DNA of 64,000 nucleotides from Aquimarina sp. BL5 (GTDB taxonomy: Bacteria > Bacteroidota > Bacteroidia > Flavobacteriales > Flavobacteriaceae): the NCBI RefSeq assembly GCF_003443675.1, contig NZ_CP031963.1:5804501-5868500 (forward strand). Direction: 5' to 3'. Positions 53,695 through 61,589 of the stretch are shown one piece after another. The number at the start of each line of letters is the position of its first letter. Position 1 is the first letter of the stretch. A model generated the notes under the pieces. That model did not search any database. It had not been told where the DNA came from and saw nothing but the letters and a program-made list of their open reading frames with translations. A program made the position numbers and the translations under genes.

Positions 53695-53719
53695 TCGATT
53701 AAAATCGCTTTTTATCGAT
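53695..53719 (+). promoter_or_regulatory. paired TCGAT element upstream of small RNA 3
   Basis: TCGAT (53695-53699) and TCGAT (53715-53719), start-to-start 20 bp, here identical. The last base is 51 bases before the -7 box of the third unit. This copy gives the clearest consensus, ATCGATTAAAATCGC then TTTTTATCGAT. Confidence 0.62.
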
Positions 53720-53770
53720 GATTGTATGCTTTTTTATGAGCGCTTTTGAGATGTTATTAAGATGTTAGTG

Positions 53771-53921
53771 TACTTTTGAAGTGTTGTTATTGATTGATAT
53801 AAGTTGAATTAGTTTTTATGGTATTGCAAAATACCAATTAACAATTGCCCCAAAATTGAAAATCGAATAATCCCCAAGTTTGATTTCCCTAATTGAAAGC
53901 CTCTTGCCCGGAGGCTTTTTT
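53771..53921 (+). ncRNA. candidate small RNA 3 of a tandem family
   Basis: The -7 box is TACTTTTG (53771-53778) with TTG 22 bases upstream (53746-53748). The predicted transcript is about 53784-53921. Hairpin GGTATT-GCAA-AATACC (53820-53835) is followed by TTGCCCCAAAA. AATCGAA/TTTGATT (53861-53867, 53879-53885) then shows CCCC in its loop. The terminator is AGCCTC (53898-53903) with GAGGCT (53911-53916) and a T-run. The CPBP gene starts 56 bases later. Confidence 0.62.
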
Positions 53922-53977
53922 ATTTGTTAAAAAGTAATTTGTTTCATTTTTTATGCTGAAATTAGTGCAAAATAAAA

Positions 53978-54613
53978 ATGATGCAATCTACTTTTGCCCG
54001 AGGATTAGAGTTATTCTTTCTATTTGTACTACTCCCTGTTAGTTTTTTGTTTTCGTACCCTACGCCAATAAAAGCTGGATTAACGGTTACCGGCTTTGTT
54101 TATATTTTGTTTCACCTTAAGAGATCAGGACTTTTAAAAATTAGGTTTCCCGATCGGATGTATTGGAAACCGTTTTGGAAAGAAACTATTATTAAACTGG
54201 CTATTGTAATTATAATTACTAGTTTATATGTTTTTTGGATAGCTCCAGATAAATTGTTTTCTATTGTAATCAAGAAACCGATTTTGTGGGTTGTTATTTT
54301 GTTTGTTTACACCTTTTTATCTGTTTGGCCACAAGAGATTATTTATAGAACTTTCTTTTATGATCGATATGAGTCCCTGGTTAAGAATAAGTGGTTGTTT
54401 ATTTTTATAAACGCAGTCCTTTTTTCATTGGCTCATATATTTTTAAGAAGTTTTCTAGTTCAGCTACTTACTTTTTTAGGAGGTTTATTATTTGCATTTA
54501 CATATCAGAGAACAAAATCCACTACTTTGGTATCTATAGAACATGCAATTTATGGAAACTGGCTTTTTACAGTAGGAATGGGGGAGATGCTAGCATTTCC
54601 AGGAGCAGATTAA
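53978..54613 (+). CDS. CPBP-family intramembrane protease homologue
   Basis: A 211-residue membrane protein with about six helices. The CPBP motifs are [18 protein letters not shown] (the usual EExxxR reads QE-x3-R here), [32 protein letters not shown] (second-motif His) and [17 protein letters not shown] (third-motif His). The family includes CAAX prenyl proteases and bacteriocin-immunity-like proteins. The first Glu being Gln may alter activity. The end overlaps the convergent rdgB stop by 4 bases. Confidence 0.8.
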   Translation: MMQSTFARGLELFFLFVLLPVSFLFSYPTPIKAGLTVTGFVYILFHLKRSGLLKIRFPDRMYWKPFWKETIIKLAIVIIITSLYVFWIAPDKLFSIVIKKPILWVVILFVYTFLSVWPQEIIYRTFFYDRYESLVKNKWLFIFINAVLFSLAHIFLRSFLVQLLTFLGGLLFAFTYQRTKSTTLVSIEHAIYGNWLFTVGMGEMLAFPGAD

Positions 54614-55182
54614 TTGTTTAAAAATTTCACTAATTGATTTACTGCCTTCGCTCGATGACTGATGCTATTTTTTTCTTCTAGTGGAAGCTCTGCGAATGTT
54701 TCGGTGTATCCATCTGGTAAAAAAATGGGATCGTATCCGAATCCTTTATCTCCTTTTTTCTGAACGGCTATAGTTCCTGAGCAAATACCGGTAAATGTTT
54801 CTAACGTACCATTAATATGAAGAGCAATAACTGTTTTGAATTGTGCTTTGCGATCTTTTTTTTTCTTTAGGTTGTCGAGAAGTTTATCCATATTGGCATT
54901 AGCATCTTTAGCTTCTCCTGCATAACGAGCAGAATAGACACCAGGATCCCCCTGTAGGCTATCTACCTCTAATCCTGTGTCATCGGCAAAACAATCATAT
55001 CCATAGGTTTCTTTTAGATATCGAGCTTTTTGTATAGCATTACCTTCAATTGTAGGAGATGTTTCAGGAATATCCTCCGTACAGCCTATATCCTCTAAGC
55101 TTAGTAATTGGATATGAGGTGGAACAAGAGCTTTTACTTCTTTTAATTTGTTAGGATTATTTGTAGCAAATACTAGTTTCAT
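54610..55182 (-). CDS. rdgB: XTP/dITP diphosphatase
   Basis: A 190-residue enzyme of the HAM1/RdgB family: [71 protein letters not shown] and [36 protein letters not shown] (as [12 protein letters not shown] here). It hydrolyses non-canonical purine triphosphates to protect DNA. It is the last gene of a leftward run with the KdsC-like and DUF2520 genes. Confidence 0.95.
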   Translation of the reverse strand: MKLVFATNNPNKLKEVKALVPPHIQLLSLEDIGCTEDIPETSPTIEGNAIQKARYLKETYGYDCFADDTGLEVDSLQGDPGVYSARYAGEAKDANANMDKLLDNLKKKKDRKAQFKTVIALHINGTLETFTGICSGTIAVQKKGDKGFGYDPIFLPDGYTETFAELPLEEKNSISHRAKAVNQLVKFLNN

Positions 55183-55219
55183 TTAAGCAATATCTTTTTG
55201 AGTTAGATAGGTAAAATAT

Positions 55220-55744
55220 TTAGGCTTTGGCATCATAATTTTCGATCCATTTCCCCTGTACTTTAAGTACTTGTTCTATGACATCTCTAACGCAGCCTTT
55301 TCCTCCTTTTTTAAAGGAAACATATTTAGAAACTTCTTTTATTTCTGCAACCGCATCTTGAGGACACGTTGGCAATCCTACCATTTTCATCACTGGTAAA
55401 TCCGGAATATCATCGCCCATATATAATACATTTTCGATTTTGATATTCTTATTGGTCATATATTCGTTTAGCTGATCAACTTTATGATGCGCACCCAGGT
55501 AAATATCTTTAATTTCTAAACCTTCTAATCTTTTTCTAACTCCTTCATTTTTTCCACCAGATATGATGCATAGATTAAAACCTTGCTGAACCGCAGTTTT
55601 TAATGCATAGCCATCTTTGATATTCATAGTTCTTAGTAACTCTCCATTAGTATTAATGATTACAGTTCCATCCGTAAGAACACCGTCGAAATCAAAGATA
55701 AAAGTGGTGATATGTTTTAAATATTCTTTATAACTCTTTTCCAT
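55220..55744 (-). CDS. KdsC-like HAD phosphatase
   Basis: A 174-residue HAD-superfamily enzyme: FIFDFDGVLTDGTVIINTNGE (motif I with the two Asp), CIISGGKNEGVRKRLEGL (motif II Ser), YMGDDIPDLPVMKMVGLPTCPQDAVAEIKEVSKYVSFKKGGKGCVRDVIEQVL (motif IV). Size and the GGKGCVRD ending match KDO-8-phosphate phosphatase, used in LPS synthesis. The N-terminus overlaps the end of the DUF2520 gene by 17 bases. Confidence 0.88.
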   Translation of the reverse strand: MEKSYKEYLKHITTFIFDFDGVLTDGTVIINTNGELLRTMNIKDGYALKTAVQQGFNLCIISGGKNEGVRKRLEGLEIKDIYLGAHHKVDQLNEYMTNKNIKIENVLYMGDDIPDLPVMKMVGLPTCPQDAVAEIKEVSKYVSFKKGGKGCVRDVIEQVLKVQGKWIENYDAKA

Positions 55745-56492
55745 ATTTAGATTGTATTGCTTTGGTAAGCATTTTATATAATTGTTTTTGTGAATCGTTT
55801 TTTAGAATTTCTAGGTGTCGATCAATCGTCTGAACATCTTTGCGAATAGCAGGTCCAGTTTGAGCAATATCCGGTTCTATTTCAATTATTTTTTTGGCAG
55901 TTTCTTGAATCAAGGGATGTAAAATTTCAAAAGGGATATTATTTTCTTCACAAATCTCATTTCCTACAGAAAACATATAATTCGTAAAGTTATTTACAAA
56001 CACTGCTGCTACGTGTAATACATTTCTCTGTCCAGAAGAGATATCATATATTTTTTTTGATAATATAGAAGCTAGATTCTTTAAAATAATAACATCCTTT
56101 TCTTGATCGGCTTCAATGCAGAACGGAATTTTACTATAATCAACCTTCTTCGTTGCGCTAAATGTTTGTAATGGATAGAAAACCCCACGAGAATTTTTAT
56201 TGTCAATAGCGTTTATTGGTACACTTCCAGAAGTGTGAACAACTAATTTATTCTGGAACGGTAAGGAGCTCGATACCTTTGCTATCGCATCGTCACTGAT
56301 TGCTAAAATGTAGAGGTCGGCTTTTTTTAAGTCATTTAGATCGTTGGTAATAGTAGCAGCTTCTTGATCTTTATGTATTTGTATTCCTTTTCTGTTATAG
56401 CACTGTACTATTGCTACAGATTTTTGATTTAAAAAAGCTGTATACAAATGTTTCGCCACATTTCCTGCACCAAGGATAACAATTGTAATCAT
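55728..56492 (-). CDS. Rossmann-fold DUF2520 dehydrogenase-like protein
   Basis: A 254-residue protein. The N-terminal dinucleotide-binding motif VILGAGNVAKHLYTAFLNQ is followed by DLYILAISDDAIAKVSSSLPFQNKLVVHTSGSVPINAI and the DUF2520 helical domain (GQRNVLHVAAVFVNNFTNYMFSVGNEICEENNIPFEILHPLIQETAKKI, TGPAIRKDVQTIDRHLEIL). It resembles pyrroline-5-carboxylate reductase and ketopantoate reductase folds; substrate unknown. It leads the run into kdsC-like and rdgB, a conserved order in Bacteroidota. Confidence 0.85.
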   Translation of the reverse strand: MITIVILGAGNVAKHLYTAFLNQKSVAIVQCYNRKGIQIHKDQEAATITNDLNDLKKADLYILAISDDAIAKVSSSLPFQNKLVVHTSGSVPINAIDNKNSRGVFYPLQTFSATKKVDYSKIPFCIEADQEKDVIILKNLASILSKKIYDISSGQRNVLHVAAVFVNNFTNYMFSVGNEICEENNIPFEILHPLIQETAKKIIEIEPDIAQTGPAIRKDVQTIDRHLEILKNDSQKQLYKMLTKAIQSKYGKEL

Positions 56493-56597
56493 TTGGCTAA
56501 AATAAGGAAGATACTTTAAAAATTAGACAAGTTTTATAGTTCTGTTAAAACCAACAAATAGGATAATTAGAATGTCTGATTATCCTCTCAAAAACAT

Positions 56598-56605
56598 TAA
56601 ATTTG
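56598..56605 (+). promoter_or_regulatory. -7 box for ccsBA
   Basis: TAAATTTG matches TAnnTTTG and lies 19 bases before the ATG. The -33 TTG is not evident. Confidence 0.5.
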
Positions 56606-56624
56606 CCGAGCTAAAAAAATTACA

Positions 56625-59600
56625 ATGCAAAAGAAGTTGGCAAGTATTTTATTTTCTACCAGATTAATGGCAATCCTATTTATTGTTTTTGCCGTCTCTA
56701 TGGCAGTAGGTACTTTTTTAGAAGATGCTTATGGTACAACCGCTGCAAGAATTTGGATATATAACACCTGGTGGTTCGAAGCCATTATGGCCTTTTTTAT
56801 GATCAATTTCTGTGGGAATATAATACGTTATCAATTGTATAAAAAAGATAAGTGGGCAACATTATTGCTACATCTTTCCTTTATTTTAATACTTTTAGGA
56901 GCATTTGTTACCAGATATATTAGTTACGAAGGTGTAATGCCGATAAGAGAAGGGGAAACGACCTCAGAGTTTTTATCCGAACACACCTATTTAACTGCAT
57001 TCCTTGATGGAGAAATTAATGGGGAACCGCGAAGGCGTGTTGTATCCGAGCAATTAGAATTAACAGAAGCTACGGATAATAGCTTCACTATAAATACCGA
57101 TTATAACCAGCAACCAGTTACTATTCAATATAAAGAATACATCACTGGAGCAGAAATGGGATTGGTTGAAACAGAGGTTGGAGAGAATTATTTAAAGATA
57201 GTAGAGGCAGGAGATGGTAATAGACACGATCACTATTTAAAAGAAGGAGAAGTTTCTAATATCCATAATATTTTAGTGGCCTTTAATGTCCCTACTAAAG
57301 GTGCTATCAATATCACATATAAGAATGATGAATATTACATAGAATCACCTTTTGATGGTTCTTATATGAGAATGGCCGATCAAAAGCAAGGCTTGGTAAT
57401 CAAAGATAGTTTACAACCACTGATGTTACGATCATTATATCAAACTGCTGGGATGCAATTTGTAATTCCAGAGCCTGTAATTACAGGAAAGTATGATGTT
57501 ATCCCGATCGAAGTGAAAGACAAAGGACAGCAAGATGCACTGATTTTTGATGTAACCACTAATGGAGAAACTAAAGAGGTGAAGTTATTGGGAGGAAAAG
57601 GATACGCTAATGATATGAAAAAGATTTCTTTAGGAGGCTTGGATATGTACTTCAACTATGGGTCAAAGCGATTAGAACTTCCTTTTGCTCTAAAGTTGAA
57701 TGATTTTATAGCCGAAAAACAACCAGGAACAGAAAAAGTATATAAGTCGTTCATGAGTAAAGTAGATATTGTTGAAGATAAAACTGCTCCTCGTCCTTAT
57801 GATATCTATATGAATCATGTTTTAGATCATAAAGGGTATCGTTTTTTTCAAGCTTCTTTTGATCCTGATGAAAAGGGTACCGTATTATCTGTAAGTCACG
57901 ATTATTGGGGTACTATGATTACCTATGCGGGGTATATGTCATTATATCTTGGACTAATGCTTATTCTTTTTACGAGAGGATCCAGGTTTAAGGATCTAGA
58001 ACAAATGCTTAACAAAGTGAAGATAAAAAAGAAAGAGTTAACTGTTTTAGTAGCTTTATTTATTTCAACTTTTTCTTTCGCACAATTAGAACAGGAACAA
58101 CAAACAGATCATGTAAATCATTTACAGACCTTACCAGGAAAAGCTAAACTAGATTCTATAATTAAAGCGAATGCTGCAAGTAAAGAACACGCTGCGAAAT
58201 TTGGTAGTATTGTGATACAGGATGAACGTGGTAGGATGAAGCCTGTTAATACTTTTTCTTCAGAATTATTAAGGAAGTTAAGTAAAAAGGATACATATGA
58301 AGGATTGACAGCTGATCAGGTTTTTGTATCGATGGTAGAGAATCCATTTATATGGTACAGCATTCCTATTATAGAAATTCAAAGGGAAAATGATAGTATC
58401 CGAAAGATATTGGGTGTTTCCAAATCCGAAAGAAGAGTTTCTCTAATAGATCTAGTAGAGCAAGACGGTTCCTATAAGTTAGATCCTTATTTAGAAAAGG
58501 CAAGTAGTACTAATACACCTAGTAGTTTTGAAAAGGATTTCCTAAAAACTCATGAAAAGTTTTACCTCTTAAACCAGGCTCTGGGCGGCGGAATTTTGAA
58601 GATTTTCCCAGTTCCTGGAGATGTAGGTAACAAATGGGTTTCTGTACCGGAACTTAATGAACATAAATTTACTGGAATGGATTCTGTTTATACCAGACAG
58701 ATTATTCCTATTTATATACAATCATTACAGGAAGCAAGAAATACAGAAGACTATAGCAAGCCAGATCAATATATAGAGAGTATAAAAGCATTTCAGACAA
58801 AATTTGGTAGTAAAGTAATGCCAGCTGATGACAAAATTAAAGCTGAAATCGCATTAAATAAATATGATATTTTCAGAACATTGTATAGATACTATGGTAT
58901 TACAAGTGTATTATTTATTTTAATCATCATTTTTGGTATATTCTATCACAAGAATAAATTTGTAAAAATGTTGATAAAAATCTTTATGGGGATTACTATA
59001 TTGATTTTTATGGTACATACATCTGGATTGATAATTAGGTGGTATGTATCAGGTCACGCACCTTGGAGTGATGCGTATGAGTCTATGATCTATGTAGCAT
59101 GGGCAACGGTGGCATTAGGATTGGCTTTTGGGAAGAAGAGTAATCTTACTGTGGCTGCGACTGCTTTTGTAGCGGCAATTATTCTGTTTTTTGCTCACGA
59201 AAACTGGACGGATCCAGCGATTGCTAATCTACAACCTGTTTTGGATTCTTATTGGGTATTGATTCACGTGTCGATTATTGTGGCAAGTTATGGTCCTTTC
59301 TTCGTAGGAGCCATTTTAGGAGTACTGTCGTTATTGTTGATGGTCTTAACTACCAAGTCTAATAAAAAGAGAATGGATCTCAATATTAAAGAGATTACCA
59401 TTATTAACGAAATGGCATTAACCATAGGTCTTGTAATGTTAACTATTGGTAACTTTTTAGGAGGAATGTGGGCCAATGAAAGTTGGGGACGTTATTGGGG
59501 TTGGGATCCAAAAGAAACTTGGGCACTGGTTAGTATTATGGTGTATGCTTTTGTAATTCATATGAGATTGGTGCCAGGTCTAAGAAGCAGATGGTTCTTT

Positions 59601-59795
59601 AATTTGATGTCTGTGTTTGCGGTTTCATCTATATTGATGACATATTTTGGAGTGAATTTTTACTTAAAAGGATTGCATTCTTACGCTAGTGGTGATCAGG
59701 TTGTAACTCCATCAGCAGTGTATTATAGTTTTCTTGTCTGGGCTATATTAGGAGCTTTTTCTTACTGGAGGTATACTGTACATTATAAGAAGTGA
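56625..59795 (+). CDS. ccsBA: fused cytochrome c biogenesis protein CcsBA (ResB-CcsA)
   Basis: A 1056-residue fusion. The N-terminal part (1-480) is ResB/CcsB: helices at 8-28, 44-64 and 70-92, then a large periplasmic domain (DIYMNHVLDHKGYRFFQASFDPDEKG), then a helix near 440. A linker domain follows (about 490-760). The C-terminal 280 residues are CcsA with eight or so helices, including the WWD haem-handling motif WANESWGRYWGWDPKETWALVSIMVYAFVIHMR, and flanking His (HTSGLIIRWYVSGHAPWSDAYESMI, WVLIHVSIIVASYG). It exports haem and ligates it to apocytochrome c (system II). Confidence 0.95.
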   Translation: MQKKLASILFSTRLMAILFIVFAVSMAVGTFLEDAYGTTAARIWIYNTWWFEAIMAFFMINFCGNIIRYQLYKKDKWATLLLHLSFILILLGAFVTRYISYEGVMPIREGETTSEFLSEHTYLTAFLDGEINGEPRRRVVSEQLELTEATDNSFTINTDYNQQPVTIQYKEYITGAEMGLVETEVGENYLKIVEAGDGNRHDHYLKEGEVSNIHNILVAFNVPTKGAINITYKNDEYYIESPFDGSYMRMADQKQGLVIKDSLQPLMLRSLYQTAGMQFVIPEPVITGKYDVIPIEVKDKGQQDALIFDVTTNGETKEVKLLGGKGYANDMKKISLGGLDMYFNYGSKRLELPFALKLNDFIAEKQPGTEKVYKSFMSKVDIVEDKTAPRPYDIYMNHVLDHKGYRFFQASFDPDEKGTVLSVSHDYWGTMITYAGYMSLYLGLMLILFTRGSRFKDLEQMLNKVKIKKKELTVLVALFISTFSFAQLEQEQQTDHVNHLQTLPGKAKLDSIIKANAASKEHAAKFGSIVIQDERGRMKPVNTFSSELLRKLSKKDTYEGLTADQVFVSMVENPFIWYSIPIIEIQRENDSIRKILGVSKSERRVSLIDLVEQDGSYKLDPYLEKASSTNTPSSFEKDFLKTHEKFYLLNQALGGGILKIFPVPGDVGNKWVSVPELNEHKFTGMDSVYTRQIIPIYIQSLQEARNTEDYSKPDQYIESIKAFQTKFGSKVMPADDKIKAEIALNKYDIFRTLYRYYGITSVLFILIIIFGIFYHKNKFVKMLIKIFMGITILIFMVHTSGLIIRWYVSGHAPWSDAYESMIYVAWATVALGLAFGKKSNLTVAATAFVAAIILFFAHENWTDPAIANLQPVLDSYWVLIHVSIIVASYGPFFVGAILGVLSLLLMVLTTKSNKKRMDLNIKEITIINEMALTIGLVMLTIGNFLGGMWANESWGRYWGWDPKETWALVSIMVYAFVIHMRLVPGLRSRWFFNLMSVFAVSSILMTYFGVNFYLKGLHSYASGDQVVTPSAVYYSFLVWAILGAFSYWRYTVHYKK

Positions 59796-59942
59796 TTTTC
59801 ATAATCATTTGTTTTTCATTGTGTTATTCTCAGTAATAACTATACAAAAACTATACAGTCTTAATTTTTTGGCATTATTCTTAACGGTATTGAATTATAT
59901 CTGATATTTTTATGATTTTTAACAAATCATTAAAATTTTAAT

Positions 59943-61589
59943 ATGGGCATTATTTCTTTTGTAGGATTCACACTTTTAGTTGCTATCATATCTTATCTGG
60001 CTACAAGAAAAACCGACGAGACATCTTCTGATGGGTATTTTCTTGGCGGTCGTAGTCTAACCGCTGTGGTAATCGCAGGTTCTTTATTACTTACTAATTT
60101 ATCTACAGAACAAATAGTAGGACTTAATGGTTCTTCGTATTCAGAAGGTATTTTGGTGATGGCTTGGGAAACCCTAGCAGCTATTGCAATGGTAATTACG
60201 GCAATTTTTTTATTGCCACGATATCTTAAAGGAGGAATCACTACAGTGCCTCAGTTCTTAGAAAGGCGCTATGATACCACTACAAAAGCAATAACATCTG
60301 GATTATTCTTAACAGGCTATGTAGTAGTGTTTTTACCTATTGTATTATATTCCGGATCTTTAGCTATCAGCACAATGTTTGATGTTCCTGAATTATTAGG
60401 AGTATCTAAAGAATGGTCCATTATTATTTGTGTTATTGGTATTGGTGTTATTGGATCTATTTATGCAATTTTTGGTGGTTTAAAAGCAGTAGCGGTATCA
60501 GATACGATCAATGCTGTTGGATTATTGATAGGAGGTATTATGATTCCGGTTTTTGGCTTATTAGAAATAGGAGACGGCAGCATTTCCGAAGGAATAAATA
60601 CATTAATGACTACAAATCCCGAAAAGTTTAAAGTAATTGGAGATAGTGATTCTTCAATTCCTTTTGCAACCATATTTACCGGAATGATGTTGGTACAATT
60701 ATTTTATTGGGGAACTAATCAAGCTATTATCCAAAGAGCTTTGGGGGCTAAAAACCTAAAAGAAGGTCAAAAAGGATTATTATTAGGTTCGTTTTTAAAA
60801 ATATTAGGGCCTATTATTGTTGTATTACCGGGAATCATAGCTTTTCACCTTTTTAATGGAGAGTTAGAAGTAGCAGATGAGGCATATCCAACTTTGGTCA
60901 GTAGAGTATTACCAGTATCTTTAGTAGGTTTCTTTGCTGCGGTATTATTTGGAGCAATTTTGAGTTCTTTTAATAGTGCTTTAAATAGTTCGGTTACATT
61001 ATTCGGTTTAGATATCTACAAGGAATATATTAATAAAGAAGCTAGCGAAAAACAAGTGGTAAAAGCGGGGAAAAGCTTTGGTGTTTTATTAGCAATATTA
61101 GCCATGGCTGTAGCTCCTTTTATTGCAAAAGCAGGAAGCCTTTTTGATTATTTACAAGAAGTGAATGGAATATATAGTATTCCTATTTTGACTATTATAG
61201 TAGTGGGGTATCTTACTAAGAAAGTTCCGGCGATTGCTGGTAAAATTGGTATTATATCTGGATCCGTACTGTATATAATTAGTCAGTTTATTATAAAACC
61301 GATTCTTCAAGGTAATGCAGTTGAAGCTGCTAAAGCTAATGGAATAACTGATCTTGTAGAATTAGGAAGGATAGAAACATCTGCATATCCTCATTTTCTG
61401 CACGTAATGGCAATTCTTTTTGTGGTTAACATCATTATAATGCTAATTATAGGTAAATTGTATCCAAGAGAGGAAGCATACGAGCAGCAATACACCAAAG
61501 AAGTGGATATTACACCTTGGAAGTATACAAAGATTGTCGGTGCTATTGTATGCTTAATTGTAATATCTACTTATATCTATTTTAACTAA
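59943..61589 (+). CDS. sodium:solute symporter (SSS family)
   Basis: A 548-residue protein with about 14 membrane helices: YFLGGRSLTAVVIAGSLLLTNLSTEQIVGLNGSSY, ERRYDTTTKAITSGLFLTGYVVVFLPIVLYSGSLAI, IYAIFGGLKAVAVSDTINAVGLLIGG and YWGTNQAIIQRALGAKNLKEGQKGLLLGSFLKILGPIIVVLPGI. This is the SGLT-like branch (YidK/vSGLT type), suggesting sodium-driven uptake of a sugar. The gap upstream (59796-59942) contains a small ATGATTT/AAATCAT stem at about 59911. The sensor gene starts directly at its stop codon. Confidence 0.9.
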   Translation: MGIISFVGFTLLVAIISYLATRKTDETSSDGYFLGGRSLTAVVIAGSLLLTNLSTEQIVGLNGSSYSEGILVMAWETLAAIAMVITAIFLLPRYLKGGITTVPQFLERRYDTTTKAITSGLFLTGYVVVFLPIVLYSGSLAISTMFDVPELLGVSKEWSIIICVIGIGVIGSIYAIFGGLKAVAVSDTINAVGLLIGGIMIPVFGLLEIGDGSISEGINTLMTTNPEKFKVIGDSDSSIPFATIFTGMMLVQLFYWGTNQAIIQRALGAKNLKEGQKGLLLGSFLKILGPIIVVLPGIIAFHLFNGELEVADEAYPTLVSRVLPVSLVGFFAAVLFGAILSSFNSALNSSVTLFGLDIYKEYINKEASEKQVVKAGKSFGVLLAILAMAVAPFIAKAGSLFDYLQEVNGIYSIPILTIIVVGYLTKKVPAIAGKIGIISGSVLYIISQFIIKPILQGNAVEAAKANGITDLVELGRIETSAYPHFLHVMAILFVVNIIIMLIIGKLYPREEAYEQQYTKEVDITPWKYTKIVGAIVCLIVISTYIYFN

